Virus record (IMG/VR): IMGVR_UViG_3300030117_005015
Location: 1 to 49,423 of that record
Source: a virus
DNA: 49,423 bases
Direction: 5' to 3' (one strand)
The notes beneath the pieces are model-generated. The model saw only the letters and a list, made by a program, of their open reading frames with translations, was not told where the DNA came from and did not search any database. Both the position numbers and the translations under genes were made by a program. This document shows, piece after piece, positions 7,401-17,800 of this stretch. Positions within the stretch are counted from its first letter, which is position 1, and each line of letters begins with the position of its first letter.

Positions 7401-7711
7401 TATCTATTATATAATTTATCTTCTATTTTTTCTAAAGTTTCTTTTATTTCAGTAACATCTTCTTGTGTGCTCATAATAGTGTTACGTATCATTTCGTCTT
7501 TCATTTGAAATTCCATTCTACTAACTTCATCTGGTGGTAGTTTTTCTATCCACTCTGGATTCCACTCGTTTTTAGGAAGTTCTTTTGCCTCTGCTATATC
7601 AGCTTGCAAAGCAAACCACATACCAACAACTGTCGCTATTACAAAGCCAGCTCCTATTATTGTTTTTATACTTAATTTAAAAGATGTATCTTCATTTAGT
7701 TCTTTTGCCAT
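7400..7711 (-). CDS. Single-TM coiled-coil membrane protein
   Basis: 103 aa. A short basic/polar head is followed by one clear transmembrane segment at about residues 16-36 (IGAGFVIATVVGMWFALQA). A Pro-rich linker (LPKNEWNPEWIEKLPPDE) and a charged C-terminal coiled coil (ITEIKETLEKIEDKLYNR-like heptads, residues about 66-103) complete it. This is the shape of an inner-membrane spanin, holin-associated or chaperone-type phage protein. It lies between an outer-membrane barrel gene and a membrane-anchored thioredoxin fold, so an envelope function (lysis or superinfection exclusion) is likely. The family is not identifiable by eye. Confidence 0.75.
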   Translation of the reverse strand: MAKELNEDTSFKLSIKTIIGAGFVIATVVGMWFALQADIAEAKELPKNEWNPEWIEKLPPDEVSRMEFQMKDEMIRNTIMSTQEDVTEIKETLEKIEDKLYNR

Positions 7712-7716
7712 TTTTT

Positions 7717-8796
7717 TTAAAAAATTGTATAGTTAACTCCTAGTTTAAAATCGTACCATTCTCTATTCCAGTACTTGTTATATTTTCCTTCTACAAAATA
7801 TCCTAATTGTTTATTTACTTTTACACCATATATTAACCCTCCTGAATAATCATACCATTGACCATCAACGTAGTTGTGATAACTAAATTCACTACCATCA
7901 TCGTAATGATATGGCATTAAGCTTCCCCAAGCATGCAACCAAGTTTTTTTAGAATATTTATAATAATCAAAACCTATAACTAAAGAATGCTGTATTGTTT
8001 TCTTTAATTCGTTTCTTTTCTTTTCTGTGTAATCTGACAATACTTGTGGTATAACAACAGCCTCCCAAACCTCAGCACTTGTAGCAACTAATTCTCCAGC
8101 TGGATTATAATATTCACTGTTATACACATCCACCGTATAACCTTCTTGTAGGGCTAAATAAGTATAATGTATATTACCATTATCAAGCATCCATTCATCA
8201 AGAGCATTATAACCATATGGCTCTGCTAGTCTATGTGTTAATCCAATATTCCAAGATAAGTTACTATTTTTACGATGTCTATATCTCTCTGATGCTTCAA
8301 AATATTTTACGTCAGCAAAACCATCTTCTAAATATTCCAACTTTAAAGCAAAGAAGTTTACACAAAGCTCATCTTCACAACCTTCATCAGAACTAAATCT
8401 AATAAAATGATGTTGATCCATATAATTTACTCCTTCTTGCCTCTTGTAATCTACTTCAAATAAATATTCAACCCCTCTAACTTTACCTACAGTAGCCGCA
8501 TCACTGTAATTAGATTCCGTTCCATCATAAAAAGTCTGAGCTTTATTTTCATATCCAAATCTTGCTATCTTACGTAAACCTATAGTAAAATTATAATCAT
8601 AAGGAGTTGAAATAGTTTGAGTAGACAAGCCGTTATCTACTGAAAACACATCAACATCAGACAATGATGTTCCACCGTTTACAGCGGCATAAAATGTAGA
8701 AAACTTTAACAAGTCTTGAACATCTTCTTTTTTAAATGTTTGTGCTATTACTATATTATGTATAAATAATAGTAATAATATTAGTTTTTTCATCAT
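7717..8796 (-). CDS. Outer-membrane beta-barrel-like protein with signal peptide
   Basis: 359 aa. A Sec signal peptide (MMKKLILLLLFIHNIVIAQ) is followed by many amphipathic strands rich in Tyr/Trp/Phe, for example VEYLFEVDYKR, FFALKLEYLE, SLVIGFDYYKYSKKTWLHAW, GLIYGVKVNKQLGYFVEGKY. The protein ends DFKLGVNYTIF, with a terminal aromatic residue as in the beta-signal recognised by the BAM complex. It is probably inserted in the host outer membrane. In a phage this could block receptors (superinfection exclusion), alter permeability or help lysis; the sequence does not decide. It follows the giant ejection-type gene after a 43-nt gap that holds a repeated motif (8801-8810). Confidence 0.8.
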   Translation of the reverse strand: MMKKLILLLLFIHNIVIAQTFKKEDVQDLLKFSTFYAAVNGGTSLSDVDVFSVDNGLSTQTISTPYDYNFTIGLRKIARFGYENKAQTFYDGTESNYSDAATVGKVRGVEYLFEVDYKRQEGVNYMDQHHFIRFSSDEGCEDELCVNFFALKLEYLEDGFADVKYFEASERYRHRKNSNLSWNIGLTHRLAEPYGYNALDEWMLDNGNIHYTYLALQEGYTVDVYNSEYYNPAGELVATSAEVWEAVVIPQVLSDYTEKKRNELKKTIQHSLVIGFDYYKYSKKTWLHAWGSLMPYHYDDGSEFSYHNYVDGQWYDYSGGLIYGVKVNKQLGYFVEGKYNKYWNREWYDFKLGVNYTIF

Positions 8797-8800
8797 TGTT

Positions 8801-8810
8801 ATATAGTCAC
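8801..8810 (-). promoter_or_regulatory. Repeated intergenic motif GTGACTATAT, copy A
   Basis: In the gap before the outer-membrane protein gene the coding strand reads GTGACTATATAACAATG. The same ten bases GTGACTATAT occur at 20854-20863, in the other long gap of this half of the window. Both sit upstream of a gene in a region where most genes abut. It could be a phage promoter or activator site. With only two copies, chance is not excluded. Confidence 0.35.
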
Positions 8811-8839
8811 TTATTTTTACAATTGTTTACTTTTATTAT

Positions 8840-11800
8840 TTATCTTCTTACACTAGACCTTGTAGACTTTCTTTTTCTATTGGTTTTTGGTTTAATATGT
8901 TTTTCTAAATAATCTTTAATTATCTTTTTATTTTGATTTTTATCTTGTAATTCTATAATTTTTTTAGCTCTACTAGTTTTGTAATGTAACTTACTTATTT
9001 CCTCCTCTTTCACACCTAATTCTATTAGTAATGCAATTTGTTGATCTTTCTTTAAATCATATATTAATTTTTCAGTTTGCTTTGTAGAATCATCAAAAAT
9101 TTGTTGTTTAAATTCTTCAGCTTCTTTTTTCTCTATTTCTTTTAACTTTTTCTTTTGTTCTTTTTCAATGTCTTTTTGTTTTTGCTTCTCTTGTTTTATT
9201 TCAGTTTTTGTAGCTTCTATATCTGCATCTTTAATACCTAAATCCCAAGTATTCCAACCTAAAAGCAAAGCAGCTCGCTGCCAAAACGCATTACTTGAAT
9301 CCATAGCGTTATCAATATTTAACATTTTATTTGCTAATCTACCAAGTGGTATATTTGTAAAACCTTCTATCACATTACCTACAGCACTCCAAACGGGATT
9401 ATCTAACGTTAAACCTCGTTTTTTAAATACTTCTCTATTATATTTTCTTGATTGTATAGATCTATATATCTTTCCAACTTTAGAGCTTAAAGGTGGAGAG
9501 AAACTTAAAAGTTGTAATATTGTATACGTATGATCTGATTTTGTTAAAAACTCTTCATCAGTATCTTTAGCATCTTGTTTTTGATATTCTATCACTGCGT
9601 TTTTTGTAGCACTAACAGCTCTACCACCAAAACCTATAGTTACTAACCAAGTATCTATCATACTATTTAATGCTCTATCTGTTCTTTTGTCAAACTCTTC
9701 TTCTTCATCAATCATAGCCCACATAGCTGATTGTAAAGCATGGAAAACAACATTCATAATAACTCCATAGTAAACTATTTTAGACACATGAGTTTTAGTA
9801 TCCCCTCTTTTGTTTATAATATCTCTAGCGGCTTTATTCATTATTCTACCAGCTTGCATTGGATAGTTAGCAAATGCTAACACCAATCTACCTAACGGGC
9901 TTTTTTGTTGTTGAGATAACATGTCTGGTCTAGCTGATTGTTGTGACACTTCTGTTGTTTCTTGGAAATCTAAGAATGCTTGTTTTTCAGCTTGCTCTAA
10001 AGTTATACCTTCTTTAACTAAAGCTTTTATTTTATTTCTATAATATGTAGCCCCACCACTAGAAATAGCAAAGCTATCAGCAACTTGTGTTGGTAAAAAA
10101 CCTTTTTGTAATAACCACGCTACAGCAGCTTTTGCTTTGTTTTGACTACCAGCAACAGCGGCAGATAATTCAGCTTCATTAATACCTCTTCTATTACCAG
10201 CTCTTCTTTGTTTTAAATAATCAGAGTTAAAAATTGTTGAAAAATCTTTCCAGTATTGTTTTTGATTAGCAAAAACCGTGGCAGCGTTTAAAGGGTTATT
10301 AAATGACCAATTTATATAGTTAGTCATAGATATAGTTTGTAATAATGCAGATCTCATGTTAAAGAACATAATTGCACCAACAGCATTGTTAACCCAATTC
10401 ATGTACATATTTACAAGTCTATTAGAACCTTGCTTTCTGTTTCTACCAGTCTCCATAGTAAACAACATATCTTCTAAGGCTTCTCTAAAGTTTTTACCAT
10501 AAATAGCTTGTACTTTGTTTAGATTATCTTTAGAAAATATTTCATTTTTATTTTCTATAAATTCATTTAAAAATTTAGACCTAACGTCACCAATAGCTCC
10601 ATCACTTAATAAATCAGAATTTATATTTTCAACTAACCAATATTCACCTGGCTCTGAATAACCTTCTTTTCTTTTAGATATTTTACCAACTTGATCTGCA
10701 AACTGCTTTAATTCTGTGTCAGTTTTTACAAAATCAGATAACATTTTAGTATCTCTTTTTGATAAACCAGGTATTTCAAAACCTGCTTTTTGCCAAAGAT
10801 AAACTCTAACAGCTTGATCAACAGTAAATTCTACACCTTCATAACCATCGAATGATTTAAGTTTTTTTGTTAAATCTTTTTTAACACTTTTATTTTCTTT
10901 TAATAAATTTTTATAATTTTCAGAAGCTATTTGTCTTGAAGCGTTTAATTCGTCAATACCTCTTGCGAAAGGATCTATTAAAGCTTTTTTGAAAAACTTC
11001 ATTTGTTGTTCTCCTTGTTTACCTTTACCTAAAAAGTTATATAATAAACCAACAAAATCTTGAGCAGAAGCTGGTATAATAGATTTATACTTTGACTTGT
11101 TACCTCTTAACTTAGCTTGAGCATCAGAAAAAGTTATAACAGCTTGAACACCAGTTGTTTGCTGTATTATTTTATTAAATTCTTTATTTAAATCTTTTGA
11201 AAAATCAACTTTAGCTTGTTGTACTTTTGATTTAACATCAAATTGATCTAGTACATTTTTTACAGCTTGTACGTTTTGTAGAGCATCGTCTGCAAAATAA
11301 AAGTCATTAAAACCTTCACCGACTTTGTCAGCAACCCAAAGTGCTTTTGCCTCACTCGTACTGTTGGCTAAACCAGTAATGTTTTCTATTGATATATTTA
11401 AACCATTTGCTTGTAAAAAATCATGTATTGCTTGTGCTGATTCAGGTGGTCTAGCTGTTAAAACAAACATATTTTTAGAACCAAACTTTTTTTGTAGCTT
11501 TAATGCTTTTTCAAATAAAGGTGCTTTTTTACCTTCAACAACTTTTGAAAACTCTGAAAAATCAAACTCATAACCTTTAGCAGCTAACTCTTCGTATGTG
11601 GCGGCATACTGTTCTGCATTTAGCTTACCTTTAGTACCGTCAGGTCTTGTAAAATTAATCATAGACTTTGTTGTAGCCAATGTATCGTCAAAATCTAGTA
11701 TTGTAATACCTTTTGGTTTATTTTTATTTGATCTTGAGAACAACACAGCGTCATCAATAATTCTTTCACTAGTAAAATTATCTTTTGAAAATTTAGTTAC

Positions 11801-14800
11801 AACTTTTTCTACATCTTTTTCTTTAAAAAAGTTTACGTTTTGTTTTTCAAAAGTTCTTGAATCTATTTGCGTCTCAACAATAAAAACAACTCGTCTCATG
11901 CCTCCAGCTCTTTTATCAGCTGCCATCCTAATAGTTAAAGGTATAGGCACGCCAAGTTGTTCAAAGTTAGCAACTTGATCACTTATATTTAAAGGATCTG
12001 CATCACCCATTGTATAAGTACCTGATCTACCCGTAGTAATATAAAAAGAAGGTATAGGTTTGTTTATATAATCGTATGATATAAAATCAGTTTTAACCCA
12101 TTCGTATGAAGTAGCTAGTGCATCTAATTTGTTTTTCTTAATATCTTGCCAAGCTTCTTCTGTTATTAAAGTTTGCTCTTGTTTAGGACCAGAGCTTAAA
12201 ACAAAGTTCTTAACACCGTATTTATCTTTTAATAATTCTTTTATTTGCTTTAAAGCAGGTATTGATTGTTTAACTAAAGCATCAATTTTTTCAGGATTTA
12301 AACTAGTTTTATTACCTGCTACAGTGTATTCAGTACCTTTTGATTCAATTATTTTGTCAATGTCTATATATATATTTCTTTTAGGTCCTTTTGACTTATC
12401 GGCTTTTATTTCTGAACCAAAAGGCATACCGTCAACTTCTAACTGTACATCTGGATTTTCACCTTCTGCAACTTCTTCTACCAATAGCTTTATGTTTGGA
12501 TTACTTGCAATAGTATTTTTAAAATTATTTATACCGTGTTGTTCTATGTAATAAGAGTTAGGTTTTGATTTTAAACCTTCTTTGTTTCTTAAAGACCTTA
12601 ATTCTTTTATAGCATTTTTAATTTCTGGTATTTTATATAATCCGCTATAATCGTACGCGTTATCTGTTATTAAATGTTTTAATGCAACTCTCCAAGATAT
12701 ATCTTTAGTGTCTATACTTAGTAATATATCATTTAAACCGTTTTTTTCTGCTCTAATAATAAAATTATTTGCTGTTTTACTACTATATTCTTTATCATTT
12801 TTCTTGCTAAACTTAACGTCAGGGTCTCTACCTATATTAGCACCTAAAGTTTCTATATCATCTTTAGCTAAAGTTTCACCTTTAAGTTCAGCTATTTCTG
12901 TTCTTTTTTGTATTATTTCTGTTTCTTGAGCTACTTCCATTGTAGCATCAAAAGATAATGCACCAGCCATGTTTTTTGCTAACGTATCTTTTCTTGTACC
13001 TCTTTTACCAGATCTTTGTCCTGTAACAGGATTAAAAGCAGGTATATCAAAAAAGCCCATAAATTCTTCTTCAGTAGGCATTTTTTTCTTATATAAATTA
13101 ACAGACTTATCTTTATCGTAAGATCTTATAGCTGCTGGAGGTAATAGTTGTTGGTCTACAGCGTTTTCTACTTCACTTCTTGTAGTAAGTTTTTTTATAA
13201 AAGTTGTAAAAATCCTATCTTTAACATCAACATTACGTTCTATTTGTACTAAATCAGATGTAAATAAAGCGTTTATTATTGGCTCTCTAAACTTTCTTAA
13301 ATTACTAGCATATGTTTTAGTACCTAAAAAGTTTTTAATTGTTTTAAACAAATAACTATTAGCTTGATCTCTTAATTTTATTTGTATATTTTTAGCAGAA
13401 GTATTACTTTCATATGCTCTTAATAAAGATTTACGCGCAGCATCTTTTATTTGATTATATAATTTACCATTAGTTTCTATACCTAGTTGTTTTCTAAACT
13501 GCGATTGTTTTTGACCTTGTTCTTTTATTTGTGCTTTTCTAGCTTGAGCAGCTGGTGATAAATCTTCTGTTTCAAAAGAAGTTTCTACCTCAGTATCTTT
13601 TATGTCAAAAGTTGTTTCACCTTCTTTAGTTCTTTTAGCAGCATCTATTCTAGTTGTTTTACCTTCTTTTTTAGCGGCTATTGCAAGAGCTTTGTCTGCG
13701 TCTAATTTTGCAAAACTAATATCAGACATTATACGCTCACCAATTGTTACACCTTCTTTTACATCTGTTTTTCTAGTAGCTTGTGGATTATAATTAAATA
13801 ATCTTTGAGAAGCTTTTTCTATAACTTGTTCTGTTTTTTCAGGACCCATCCTAAGACCTTTAATATAGTTGTTTATAGGTCCATTTTCATTGTTTATAGA
13901 ATCAAATATTTGACCAAACTCTGTACTACGTCTAAACTCGTTTTGTGTGTATTCTTTACCTTCTTGTTGTAATTTATTTTTTAAGTTATTTTCTATTTCA
14001 TTTACAGCTGTAACAGCTTTTGATCTTGAAAACTTTGTTGTAGCTTCTGTACGTTGAGCACCTGTAACTAAATCACCTTCTGCACCTTTAGCAGCTACAT
14101 TAATTATAGATTTACTTACATAATCTTTTTTAATACTTTTAGCATAATCTTTTATAAAGTTAAATACATCTCTACCGGTATTAAATTTAATCTTTTTTAA
14201 ACCTATTCTTTGTAAAGTTTGTCTTACAAAATCACCTATTTTAGTAAAAAAAGAATCATTAAAAGTTAATGTACCATCAACAATTGATTCAGCCATAATA
14301 GTCATAGTTTCTTCACCAAACTCACTAACACGTTGTCCAGTTTTAGGATCTATATATGCACTCATTCTATCCACAAACTCTTGAGATACACCACCATACT
14401 TTTCATTAACATAGTCTGTTACTGCATTACCAAAAGCATCTTGAGTAACTTGATCGTTTCTAAGAGTTCTTGATAAAATTTTATGAAAAAACTCGTGTGC
14501 AGCTACACCTTCTTTATAATTATCTTTATTTATTATAATATCATAACTACCATCAGGTCTATCTATAATATAACCAAACTGTTTATCAGCTGTTTTAAAA
14601 GCTTCTAATCTATTTTTAGTATCTTCTAAGTTTTGTTTAGCTGTTGTATTTTCAGTTGTACCAGACTCTGTTTCTGCTACACGTGATTTATAACCTTCAA
14701 CTTCGGCTTCAAGCAAAGAAATTATTTCAGCTTGACTTTCAGCTATATCTTCATTACTTAGTTCTACTATATCACCTTCATCACCAGTTTTATCTTGAAC

Positions 14801-17800
14801 AGCATCCATTTGTTTTTTAACTGTAGCTGTTTCTTTATTTATAGCAGTGTTTAAAACGGCTTTAGCAGATTCATCTAGTTCAACAATACTAGCATCAGTT
14901 TCTACAGGTAAAGGTTCTATTTTTTTAGTTGGTATTTTACCTGGTACTACCTCAGCATATTTATTTAATATCTCACTTATTTCATTGTTTATATTTTGTA
15001 ACTCTTGTTCAATACCTGGTACTGCACTTGCACCTGTTTTTTTAGAATCTTGTTCTGCTTTAACTCTTCTTTTTTCAAGTTCTACTAAAGAACTTCTATC
15101 TTCAGCATTAGTAATTCTATCACTTATTTCAGAATCTATTTTTATACTATCAATTTTATCTTGTACATAGTTTCCATAAGCTTCAGCTCTATTTGAAGCT
15201 TCTTGTGCGTATGCGTTAATAGCGTCTTCACTAATTTTTTTAATAGAAACAGGCGCGTCTACGTTAAGATCTGTATCTATGCCAGAATCAAAAGTGGTCT
15301 GTGATTTTATTTCATATTTAAAATTTTCAACATCTTGTAAAGTTTTTAAACCATCAACATAGTCAATAAAAGATTGCTCACTTACAACTGTACCATCAAT
15401 AGTAAGTTCTACTTTTGCAAGTACAGGTGGTAAATAATAGTGCTTGTTATTTTCAGCTTTTATTATACCACCAGTTTGAGGTGTGTACGGCATGTAACCG
15501 TTTTTAGGTATTAAATTACCAGCTGGATCTACAAACTGGTCATTACCTTGATAGCCATTAGGATCTGCATAGACTTTTATACCCGTAACATTACCTTGAC
15601 CATCTAATAAATTACCTTCTTTATCAATATTTGGTTGTGGTCTGGTGTATTTATAACCAGTTTCCATATTACCAGTTTTAACAAACTCTTCTGTAAAACG
15701 AGTTTGATCTCTTAAATCTACTGGTTTAACTTCTTTTAAACCTGTAGTACCACTATCTACATCGCTTTTAATATCGTTTTTGACACTATTATATGCAATT
15801 ATCGTTTCTGTTGCTAAACTAAATACAGCTGGAGAAAAACCTTCAAGAACTATATCAACTTCATCAAATTTTAAATTTGCTGTTTTAAATTTTGTGTATT
15901 CACCAGTCATACCTCCAACAACATCAGTTGTAACGTTATAAGGTATAGTTAAAGTTGTACCAACTATCTTAGAAGTATTAGTTGTTTTACCTACAGTTTT
16001 TATTATAGCAGATGAACCTTTTATACCAAGCATCGATGTTATAAGCTCTGTTGCAGCTACAGAAGCACCACCTAATCTAGCTCTTCTTTTTATTTCTGCT
16101 CTAAACTCATCATTTTCTAACAAACGTCTTATATTATTAGGCGTCATATCATCACCTATAGCTTCTAGCTCTTCTTGAAGTATTTGAGTAAACGTAGCTA
16201 TAGTCTCCATGTTATAGTTCATGGAAGTCATACCAGCAACGAAACCACCACCAAGAGCACCATAACCGGTATACCAAGTAGCACCCGCACCAGCAAGAGC
16301 AGAACCAGACGCATCTTTTAAAGCTTCTTCATTAAACATACCTACTGCACTAGAAACAAAAGCCTGACCAAAACCTTTAACACCTTCGTCTTTAATAGCG
16401 TTCATAGTAGACATAAACCAGTTTTCACCATCATCTCTGTACTCGTTATATGATTCAGACCAAGATATTAAAGCCTTCATGTCAGCAGAAGCAGTTTGTA
16501 CTTCTTCTATAGCTTCTATCATTTTCTGTAAATCTTTGTCAGATATGTCATCTATATTTTCAAGATCGCCAAATATAGGATCTACGGCTCTATACAAATC
16601 AGCTTGAGCTTGCCCAGCGTCAACAGCTGCGTCAAATGCACTTGGCCCATTGTAAGTATCAACAGGGTTTAACATCCACTCCTGTAGTCTTTTCATTTCT
16701 TTTACACCTGCACGACCTTCTAAACCAGTTTCAAACTTTTGCTGCTCACCCCCAACCCAAGCTCCTATTTTTGTATCGTATCTAAACGGTGCAGTTACAA
16801 TAATCCAATCATCAAACGTGTTTTCAATTAAACCTGATTTTACTGTACCAAAAATACCAGTATCTACTTTTAATGGAATAATATAACCAGGTTCAAACTT
16901 AAACCCAAAATAAGGATTACCTTTGTATTTTTTGTTATTAGCCCAACTGTTTAAAAGTCTTATGGCTTCTTTTTCATCCTTTTGATGAAAATGATAACCA
17001 TTATAACGCTCACCTTTTTTAGCCATTGGTGGATCTTTCATAATATACTCTTCAAAAGCATATCTTTCTGGTCCTAAAATAGCAAGCCTTTCTTCTTGTT
17101 CTTCAATTTTTTTAACTCGACCATCAAGTAAATTTACAACTATATTTGAAGCTTGTTGATATTGATTATAAGATAAGTTGTTGTTGTAAAACTCTCTTTC
17201 AAATGAGTTTGCTGGATTTTGCAAAACATTATTAAAATCACTTGGCATATCACCAAGACTTATACTAAATGTATTAGAAGGATTCATGCCAAAATCATTT
17301 TCATCTCTTCCTTTGTAATTATATAAAAGTTCTGGTATATCATTAAACGATATTACAGCCGGTGGTGCTTTTTCTTTTTTCTTTTCAGTGTTGTCAACAG
17401 TAAGTTCTTTATCAAGAAGTAATTCACCAACGTTTCTGTAAAGTTGCTCGCTTTCTTTAAGAGGTTTAAATATACTATTAATTAAACCACTAGCACCATC
17501 AAAAATACCACCTACTGTTTTTTCTATACCATATTGCACTACACTTTTACCAAAAGCTTCATCACCTGGTTTTACATCACCAACAAATAATTTTCTAATT
17601 GCGTCTGTTTTAAAAAGATTTTCATCAACGTTTTCTATACTATTAAAATATTCATCTGAAAAATTAAAATCTTCTTTAAATTTTTCATTTATAATACTAT
17701 AGTTACCTTTATATTCAGGGTTGTTTGCCGTGTACACGTACTCTTCTAAAGTTGCAGGATCAAATTCTTTTAAATCAGGAAATAATCTATTTATTTCATC

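Noticed and set aside
9168-15170. Several + strand frames of 60-140 codons opposite the giant gene
   Set aside because: Their codons mirror the opposite strand of a continuous 3023-codon frame, with Ser/Leu/Phe-rich products typical of shadows.
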